Positions 59,401-64,000 of a DNA stretch of 64,000 nt are shown here, in pieces. This DNA is from an uncultured Akkermansia sp. GTDB taxonomy: Bacteria > Verrucomicrobiota > Verrucomicrobiia > Verrucomicrobiales > Akkermansiaceae. The position numbers were made by a program, and so were the translations under genes. The stretch lies in the NCBI GenBank assembly GCA_947629715.1, contig CANRET010000002.1, positions 1 through 64,000 of the forward strand, given 5' to 3'. A model generated the notes under the pieces. It was not told where the DNA came from, did not search any database, and was given only the letters and a program-made list of their open reading frames with translations. Within the stretch, counting starts at the first letter, position 1. Each line of letters opens with the position of its first letter.

Positions 59401-59679
59401 GACGACCATGAGGTTGTACACGCCATTGTTGGACGACACAGAGGTCATGTAATCCATGTGCTGCACGCCGTTCACCTGGCGTTCCAACGGGGTTCCCACA
59501 GAATCGGCCACGGATTGGGCGTCCGCGCCGGGGAACATTGTTTGCAGCTGGATGATGCGCGGCGTTATCTCCGGGTACTGCGAAATGGGCAAGTTCAGAT
59601 AGCACACGATTCCCAGCAGTGTGGTGACCACTGCTATCACCGTGGCAATCACCGGGTGTTTGATGAAGTAGGCGCTCAT
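56497..59679 (-). CDS. acrB: RND multidrug efflux transporter (AcrB/HAE1 type)
   Basis: A 1,060-residue inner-membrane pump with twelve predicted membrane helices and two large periplasmic loops. Signatures are FIKHPVIATVIAVVTTLLGI at the N-terminus, QYPEITPRIIQLQTMFPGADAQSV, GLVVDDAIVVVEAVQHH (proton-relay Asp pair, about 405), and FILGCIPLILSSGSGALARNSIG (about 980). It exports hydrophobic and amphipathic compounds driven by protons. It starts six bases after the acrA stop. Confidence 0.95.
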   Translation of the reverse strand: MSAYFIKHPVIATVIAVVTTLLGIVCYLNLPISQYPEITPRIIQLQTMFPGADAQSVADSVGTPLERQVNGVQHMDYMTSVSSNNGVYNLMVVFEPDSDTDLDQMLVNMRYGQAQSQMPSEVMNSGITIRQQPGLPLMLYGLTSPDGSYNSVDLANYAQVKLVDEIKRVEGVGEVAVYGAGRYAIRIWLDTVKMSHFNISLDEVRAAISKQNMTNPGGKIGADPVPDGQEKTITVRTQGRLTDPRQFEEIIVRQQADQIVYLKDISTIELGSENYSATGRRNGQVAASVVIFQSPGSNAIDTVDRVTKLLEKKTATMPQGVSGSVALDTTTSVRYSINEIRHTFMEAIILVALVVYMFLQNWRATLIPLIAVPVSLISTFCVFPLLGFTLNTISLLGMVLAIGLVVDDAIVVVEAVQHHIDKGLKPRVAAFAAMQEVSGPVIAIALVLAAVFLPSLMLKGITGTLFKQFAITIAISMLISAFNALTLSPALCALLLKPSSQNRSIFAPLHRLFNKCYNGTANIYTRICGGLARKLIISMPLLALFWFAIKPVAERVPGAFLPDEDQGFLMAALVMKPETSLQVAMEQNKKLEAALYDPSVVKNLTSVVGINILNMVQTPGACIAFVELKDWSERPETAQQIQQRLMAKVQQAGLDGTAMVLVPPAIPGVGTANGVAMVLTDLEGQGVPFLYERVKAFEQAARQRPEVGMCMDMMMADTPQKYLELDREKCQYYKVDISAANGVLAAYYGSSFVNFFNAFGQQWQVYIQAQGADRTSLDQMDGFFVTNAEGKRVPLSVLVNVKDIAETEFVMHHQGYNAAKINVMPKPGYSTQQLMDAMEQVYAQTMDPSKVGFDYQDMSFQENKVRNSTGLGAIFIMSGLFAFLILVALYEKWPLPISVFMTVPIAVLGAYAGLWFWGLELNLYAQVGLVMLVGLAAKNAILIVEFANLEMERGKTLMESTLAAARLRLRPILMTSLAFILGCIPLILSSGSGALARNSIGVVVVIGMTVATLVGVFLIPCSYVFVMRLFRLKFKLHELREDPDEVEAREYLAAHGNDEN

Positions 59680-59685
59680 GGCTTC

Positions 59686-61065
59686 TTATTGCTTGGCGGT
59701 GACGGAAGGTGTGGTGGACACGGGATGCGTGTAGATAAAGGGGTGCGGATTCACCGTGCCAAATCCCTCTTTGGCGCCGGCTGCGCGCATTCCCATGTTG
59801 GCCTGCGCGTAGATGGCCGCCATCTGTCCGCCCTCCACGATGACCTGCACGTCTTTCGGGTTGTCGAATCCGAGATCCTTGAGGCTTTCTTCGAGAGGCT
59901 TCACCCGCCCCGTGATGATCTGCATGAGCATGGGCGTCGTCTTGCCGTCGCCATTGGGCATTTCCAGGGTTACTTCTTCGCCGCATGTTACATCGATGCC
60001 GTACGGCGCATTGTCCTTGCCTACCACGTAGATGAAGCGGTGGTTCATGGAGGAGACAAGCGCGCGGCTGGGCACCAGCAAGGCATTCTTCTCCACTCCG
60101 GTTTTCGCCTTCACCCGCACGGCCGCGCCGCTGCGCAGTTTCAGATCCGGGTTGGGAATGTGTCCCACAAAGTTGACGGTGCCGGTGGAGCTGTTGACGT
60201 AGCTGTCCACCGCCACGACCTTGCCTTCGCGGTCATACACCGTGCCGTCCTCCAGGACTACTTTGAAATTTTTCACCGGCGACACCATCCCCTCATCCGG
60301 ATTGTAGGTGGGCGCCAGCAGCTTGGTGAGGATCTGTTTGCCCGGCACTACAAAATCCACGCGTATGGGATCAATGGAAGACATGGTGGTGAGCGTTGCT
60401 CCGCCCGAGACAATCAGATCCCCAACGCTCACATTGGCCTTGGAGGCGACTCCCGTGAAGGGGGCTCGAATCGTGCAGCGTTTCAGGTTGATGCGTGCAA
60501 TTTCCTGCTGAGCTATGGCTTGCTGTTCAGCTGCTTTTGCCAATGCCAGCGCTGCCTGGGTGCGGCGGTGCGCATGCAAAGCGTCCGTGTAGTTTTTCTC
60601 GGAGACCGAGCCACTGTCCACCAGCTTGCTGTAACGTTCCACATCCTTGGCGGCCTGGTCGTCTGCGGCCAAAGCCTGCTCCACACTTGCCTTGGATACT
60701 GCCACGGCGGCATCCGCCTGCGACAACGCCGCCTTGTAGCTCTCCGGGTCAATCTCAAAAAGCACCTCCCCCTCCTTGCACAGCGTGCCGTCCCAGTACA
60801 CCTGGTTGAGGAGTTTTCCCGTCACTTCAGGCTTGATGCTTGCTTCCTGCACGCCGCGCAGGTGACCGAACCAGGTGCTGTACATCTCCACATCCTGCTG
60901 CTGCAGGTTCATGACGCTCACGGAGAGCGGCGCCATCCGGCGCGTTTCCGCCGCAGACTTCTGCTCCCGATTGCCGTCTTTGCACGCATTCAGCCCAACG
61001 CTCGCCAGACTCGCGCACAGCATCCATGTCATTATTTTTCCTGTTTTCATAGAGTGTTCGTTCAT
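59686..61065 (-). CDS. acrA: RND efflux periplasmic adaptor lipoprotein (AcrA type)
   Basis: A 459-residue membrane fusion protein. A lipoprotein signal ends in SVGLNAC. It has a lipoyl-type barrel split around a coiled-coil hairpin (about 110-180, KASVEQALAADDQAAKDVERYSKL) and the standard RCTIRAPFTGVASKANVSVGDLI segment (about 190). A C-terminal beta region follows. It links AcrB to the outer membrane channel. ATG 61065 overlaps the marR stop by four bases. Confidence 0.93.
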   Translation of the reverse strand: MNEHSMKTGKIMTWMLCASLASVGLNACKDGNREQKSAAETRRMAPLSVSVMNLQQQDVEMYSTWFGHLRGVQEASIKPEVTGKLLNQVYWDGTLCKEGEVLFEIDPESYKAALSQADAAVAVSKASVEQALAADDQAAKDVERYSKLVDSGSVSEKNYTDALHAHRRTQAALALAKAAEQQAIAQQEIARINLKRCTIRAPFTGVASKANVSVGDLIVSGGATLTTMSSIDPIRVDFVVPGKQILTKLLAPTYNPDEGMVSPVKNFKVVLEDGTVYDREGKVVAVDSYVNSSTGTVNFVGHIPNPDLKLRSGAAVRVKAKTGVEKNALLVPSRALVSSMNHRFIYVVGKDNAPYGIDVTCGEEVTLEMPNGDGKTTPMLMQIITGRVKPLEESLKDLGFDNPKDVQVIVEGGQMAAIYAQANMGMRAAGAKEGFGTVNPHPFIYTHPVSTTPSVTAKQ

Positions 61066-61490
61066 GAAATGTTGTCGTACATTTTTTCCAGACAGACGTG
61101 CATTTCCCGTCGCTGTTTTCTTGTAAGCCCGTGCATCACTTGCTCCTCCAACTCCTGCAACAGGGCGCTCACCCTTGCGTGATCCTTCCGTACCGTCTCT
61201 GTGAGATACACGTTTTTCACCCGCCTGTCCTGACTGTCAAAAGCCGTATGCACATACCCCTTGGCTTCCAGCCTCTCGAGCAATCCCTTCATCGTCGCAT
61301 GGCTCACCCCCATGTACTTCTCCAGTTCCCCCTGCGTCACCGGTCGTCCGCTGTGCTTTTTGGCATACATGAGCACGCGCCCTTGCGCCGCCGTCACAGG
61401 ACACTCCGCGCGTGCGGCGAACAGAGTCGCTGCCCTGTCCGTAATCATCTTCATGATAAACAACACGCTCGGCGTCTCGCCCTGTTCCAT
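61062..61490 (-). CDS. MarR-family repressor of the efflux operon
   Basis: A 142-residue winged helix-turn-helix regulator. The DNA-binding region is VTQGELEKYMGVSHATMKGLLERLEAKGYV (about 52-81), followed by the wing DSQDRRVKNVYLTETV. It is the first gene of the efflux operon and overlaps acrA by four bases. ATG 61490 was chosen; the track start lies upstream of the promoter. A palindrome over the -35 box is a likely operator, implying autoregulation relieved by a small-molecule ligand, as in other MarR systems. Confidence 0.9.
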   Translation of the reverse strand: MEQGETPSVLFIMKMITDRAATLFAARAECPVTAAQGRVLMYAKKHSGRPVTQGELEKYMGVSHATMKGLLERLEAKGYVHTAFDSQDRRVKNVYLTETVRKDHARVSALLQELEEQVMHGLTRKQRREMHVCLEKMYDNIS

Positions 61491-61521
61491 AAATGAAGTA
61501 TGCTTCCTATTTTTCGGGCGG

Positions 61522-61562
61522 ATAATACGCCGATTTATTCGGATGTCAAGTTTGAATTGACA
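61522..61562 (-). promoter_or_regulatory. marR-efflux promoter with overlapping MarR operator
   Basis: On the minus strand, TTGACA (61549-61544), 16 bp, TATTAT (61527-61522). The -35 is one arm of the 19-bp palindrome TGTCAAGTTTGAATTGACA (61544-61562). A bound repressor would block RNA polymerase. Confidence 0.7.
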
Positions 61563-61749
61563 TAAAGTTTCGTTTTCACTCGTGTCCCAACAGAAGCGCG
61601 CCCTGTCGCCGAGGTCGGGAATTGACCAAAACCATGAGGCGAAATCACTGCCACCGCCGCCCCATCGGCGGTTCGCCCCTGTCGGGACAACGCATGCACG
61701 TTGTAAATCGTAAATAGGCAAACGCGTTTTCTCATGCGCCTGCCCCGGT

Positions 61750-61903
61750 GGTTGCATCCATCCAAAATAAGGGCACGTTGAAAAAAGTTGAATTTTGCGT
61801 CAAATTTGCCCCAAATTCAACGCAAATTCAACATGCTGTCTCTGCTATCTATTGATAATCTGGCTATTCAACCATGCGAAATTCTGCGTCAATTCCCTTG
61901 ACA
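61750..61903 (+). repeat. 154-bp direct repeat, left copy
   Basis: Nearly identical to 63685-63838; only 2 mismatches were found in 154 bp. It starts with the last codons of an AlbA_2-type gene (reading GCIHPK-stop), continues through a set of GTTGAAT/ATTCAAC inverted motifs, and ends exactly with TTGACA, which serves as the -35 of the following gene. Confidence 0.9.
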
Positions 61904-61926
61904 GCATCCCCTCAGAGTGATACAGT
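61898..61926 (+). promoter_or_regulatory. promoter of the AlbA_2 gene, -35 supplied by the repeat
   Basis: TTGACA (61898-61903, the last six bases of the repeat), 17 bp, TACAGT (61921-61926). Transcription should begin near 61933. The track's GTG start (61917) is thus upstream of the mRNA. Confidence 0.7.
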
Positions 61927-61934
61927 ATGAGCTG

Positions 61935-63704
61935 ATGAAGGAGGAAACGACATTGGAGCACATCCTCTCCAAGCTGCTCACAGCGGGAGAAAATGAGGTG
62001 ATAGAGTTCAAGGAAGCCCATAAAGGGAAAGGACCGGACTTTATCGGAAAGTATGTGTCGGCTCTGAGCAACGAAGCGAATTTACGTGGGGTGGATTTCG
62101 GCTGGCTTTGTTTTGGCGTGGCGGACAAGCCAAAGGGAAACACGAGCTCGCGTCTGGTCGGCACTCATGCGATCATCGACCAAAACCTGAAGTACGAGAT
62201 ATCTCGGAATACGACCAACAACCTCACGATTCGCGAGGTTCTGGAGGGGATTGTGGAGGGAAAGCGCATCCTGATCCTCAAGATACCGGCTGCGCCGCGC
62301 GGCATGCCCATCGCTTGGGACGGCAAATTCTACGGAAGAAACGGTGATAGTCTGACCACACTATCGACTGATAAATATGATGAAATACGGAGGCAAAGCG
62401 GGATATACGATTGGTCTTCCGAAATATGCCCTCAGGCAAGCTTGGCGGATCTCGATGAGAGAGCCCTCGCTCTCATGCGCGAAAAATACGCCATCAAACA
62501 ACGCAACGAGGACTTCCAAACCCTGCCGCCGGAAAACATGCTCAGCGATCTCGACCTCATGCGCAACGGGGGCATCACCAACGCCGCAGTGATTTTAGCG
62601 GGCAGGAAAGAGTTCATCCAACAACACTACCCCAACGCGGCTATCCGCCTCGAGTACAGGGAAAGCGAAGCCGATATCGCCTTCCTCAACCGAATCGCTT
62701 ACGAAGAGGCCTTCTTCCTCTCCATCGACAAACTCTGGCACGATATCAACATCCGCAACATCAGCATCCCGATTTCTGACGGTCCCTACATTTTTCAGGT
62801 CCACTCGTTCAATGAGGCGGTCATGCGCGAGGCTATTTGCAACGCGGTCGCTCACCGGGATTACCGCATTGCCAGCGAAACTCTCATCAAGCAATATCCC
62901 CATAAAATCACCATAACGAATGCCGGAGGTTTCCCCCCGGGCGTTACAACGGACAACCTGCTCACTGTTCCCAGCACACCTCGCAACCGGCTGCTTTCTG
63001 ACGTCATGGCAAAGACAGGTCTGGTCGAACGCTCCGGTCAGGGCGTCGATAAAATCTACAGAAATACCCTCTCGGAAGGCAAGCCTGCCCCGGATTATGG
63101 AAACAGCAATTCCCAGATGGTGGAACTCGTCCTCTCAGCCGCTGTCGTCAACAAGCCTTTCGCCATCTTCATTGACGAAACGCAGCGTCGCCTCTCTCCC
63201 GAAAACAAAATGTCCGTCTTCGAGATCATCGCCCTCGATAAGGTGCGGGGTGAAGAATATGATGAAGTGCCTCGCTCCATGCTCCAAAAACTCCTCAAAA
63301 AGGGCGTCATCGAAAAAAGCGGTGCCACGAAAGGGACGAGATATTATCTCGCAAAGCGCTATTTTGAACTCGCTAATGATGTCCCCGGCTACATGAACAA
63401 GCGAAAGGACTGGGATCCCTCCCTCTCCATCCCTCTTGTCAGTGTTTTCCTGAGCGAGCATGATGGCGCCAGGTTCAAAGATATTGAAAAAGCGTTCGAT
63501 GGACATCTTTCTACCAAGCAGGTCAGAACTCTTCTCAGGAATCTTCTCCTTCAACACGTGATTTTCACCAGTGGTAAATCCTCCGGCACGCGCTATCACC
63601 TCGCCCGAGAAAATCGCATCGCCGCAGATTTATACATGGATGCTCTGAAAATTGGCATGTCTGTTCTGGAAAAACAGGCGAGCGGTTACATCCATCCAAA
63701 ATAA
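61935..63704 (+). CDS. AlbA_2/Schlafen-type DNA-binding protein with RecG-like C-terminal ATPase fold
   Basis: About 589 residues. The N-terminal AlbA_2 (Schlafen-like) domain (about 10-130) has ENEVIEFKEAHKGKG and GWLCFGVADKPKG. The middle and C-terminal parts match the COG2865 type: AICNAVAHRDYRI (about 300), KITITNAGGFPPG and RNRLLSDVMAKTGLVERSGQGVDKI (HATPase_c_4-like), then winged-helix segments. Members act as regulators or in phage defence; the exact role is unknown. ATG 61935 would be leaderless. A TTG at 61953 has a strong GAAGGAGG eight bases upstream and is an alternative. The stop lies inside the right repeat. Base composition is slightly lower in GC than neighbouring genes. Confidence 0.85.
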   Translation: MKEETTLEHILSKLLTAGENEVIEFKEAHKGKGPDFIGKYVSALSNEANLRGVDFGWLCFGVADKPKGNTSSRLVGTHAIIDQNLKYEISRNTTNNLTIREVLEGIVEGKRILILKIPAAPRGMPIAWDGKFYGRNGDSLTTLSTDKYDEIRRQSGIYDWSSEICPQASLADLDERALALMREKYAIKQRNEDFQTLPPENMLSDLDLMRNGGITNAAVILAGRKEFIQQHYPNAAIRLEYRESEADIAFLNRIAYEEAFFLSIDKLWHDINIRNISIPISDGPYIFQVHSFNEAVMREAICNAVAHRDYRIASETLIKQYPHKITITNAGGFPPGVTTDNLLTVPSTPRNRLLSDVMAKTGLVERSGQGVDKIYRNTLSEGKPAPDYGNSNSQMVELVLSAAVVNKPFAIFIDETQRRLSPENKMSVFEIIALDKVRGEEYDEVPRSMLQKLLKKGVIEKSGATKGTRYYLAKRYFELANDVPGYMNKRKDWDPSLSIPLVSVFLSEHDGARFKDIEKAFDGHLSTKQVRTLLRNLLLQHVIFTSGKSSGTRYHLARENRIAADLYMDALKIGMSVLEKQASGYIHPK

Positions 63705-63838
63705 GGCCACGTTGAAAAAAGTTGAATTTTGCGTCAAATTTGCCCCAAATTCAACGCAAATTCAACATGCTGTCTCTGCTATCTATTGATAATCTGGCTA
63801 TTCAACCATGCGAAATTCTGCGTCAATTCCCTTGACAT
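63685..63838 (+). repeat. 154-bp direct repeat, right copy
   Basis: Contains the last codons and stop of the AlbA_2 gene (GYIHPK-stop), the same hairpin-forming motif set, and ends in TTGACA. Here no -10 lies at a proper distance. Beyond it, to 64000, no gene was recognised. Confidence 0.9.
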
Positions 63839-64000
63839 ATTTACCTGTGCTACACCTTTGCCGTCGGGACAAACGCATTTGAGAGAGGTCAATCAACGGA
63901 GAAATACTCTTATTGACTGATATCACCGTTTATACGCATCAAACATCGTGACAGCAATCGCACTTGGGCAGACCCCGTTCTGCCACCGTTGTACCTCGTA

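Noticed and set aside
58906-61182. 758-residue plus-strand ORF
   Set aside because: It is antisense to acrA and acrB, His-rich, and has no domain; a shadow of high-GC codon use.
61777-63838. Integron attC site downstream of the AlbA_2 gene
   Set aside because: GTTGAAT and ATTCAAC match the GTTRRRY and RYYYAAC boxes, but the order is reversed relative to attC, and no integron integrase is in the window.
61682-63875. Short shared string GTCGGGACAA outside both 154-bp repeats as insertion-site duplication
   Set aside because: Too short, not at the repeat borders, and differs by one base after ten.

Overview
The window looks like a chromosomal segment of a Gram-negative member of the Planctomycetes-Verrucomicrobia-Chlamydiae group, most likely a host-associated, Akkermansia-like Verrucomicrobiota. 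This is inferred from gene content: an LpxC-FabZ fusion, an ECF sigma factor paired with a large membrane Ser/Thr kinase, an alpha-N-acetylglucosaminidase (GH89), a type II secretion-like gene set, and the rpmH-rnpA-yidD-yidC cluster. No rRNA, tRNA or CRISPR array was recognised.

Layout. 1-3.9 kb is accessory DNA: the 3' end of a Septu-like PtuA/PtuB anti-phage pair, a small gene remnant, a membrane acyltransferase, a 187-bp MITE with perfect 22-bp inverted ends, and a complete 1.4-kb insertion sequence ending 52 bp before plsY. 4-8.7 kb (+) holds plsY, gpsA, an ECF sigma factor and a kinase. 8.7-16.3 kb (-) reads gspE1-gspE2-gspF-gspG-GH89, a secretion operon ending in a probable exported glycosidase. 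A large unrecognised membrane protein diverges from it (16.5-18.5 kb) and is followed by an intergenic region with strong nested inverted repeats. 19-30 kb (-) holds a very large three-part M16 protein, an M29 aminopeptidase, aroB, a degenerate kinase-like protein with a secreted partner, a site-2-type protease and lpxC-fabZ. 30.4-34.3 kb (+) is rpmH-rnpA-yidD-yidC plus a lipoprotein.

34.4-46 kb (-) is one tightly packed 12-gene run, purE-pyrR-pyrB-pyrC'-ELM1-GT-GT-beta-CASP RNase-LDT-CPBP-thiL-rsmA/Nudix, joined by short gaps or ATGA overlaps; it links pyrimidine and purine synthesis with envelope, thiamine and ribosome functions. 46.7-53.3 kb (+) is a series of small units: CD225/DUF2752, an M20 peptidase, an aminotransferase-like protein, a degenerate ferritin, and transaldolase followed by galE. 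53.3-61.5 kb (-) carries mpl and a marR-acrA-acrB-oprM efflux operon with a clear operator. 61.7-63.8 kb holds an AlbA_2/Schlafen-type gene bounded by two 154-bp direct repeats, the most unusual structure in the window.

A recurring feature is promoter position. At least nine genes have a good -35/-10 pair, or a clear -10, with the start codon only 6-11 nt after the -10. This suggests leaderless or nearly leaderless mRNAs, and it was used here to choose several starts. Start codons differ from the ORF track where neighbouring stops, promoters or family alignments argued for a different one.
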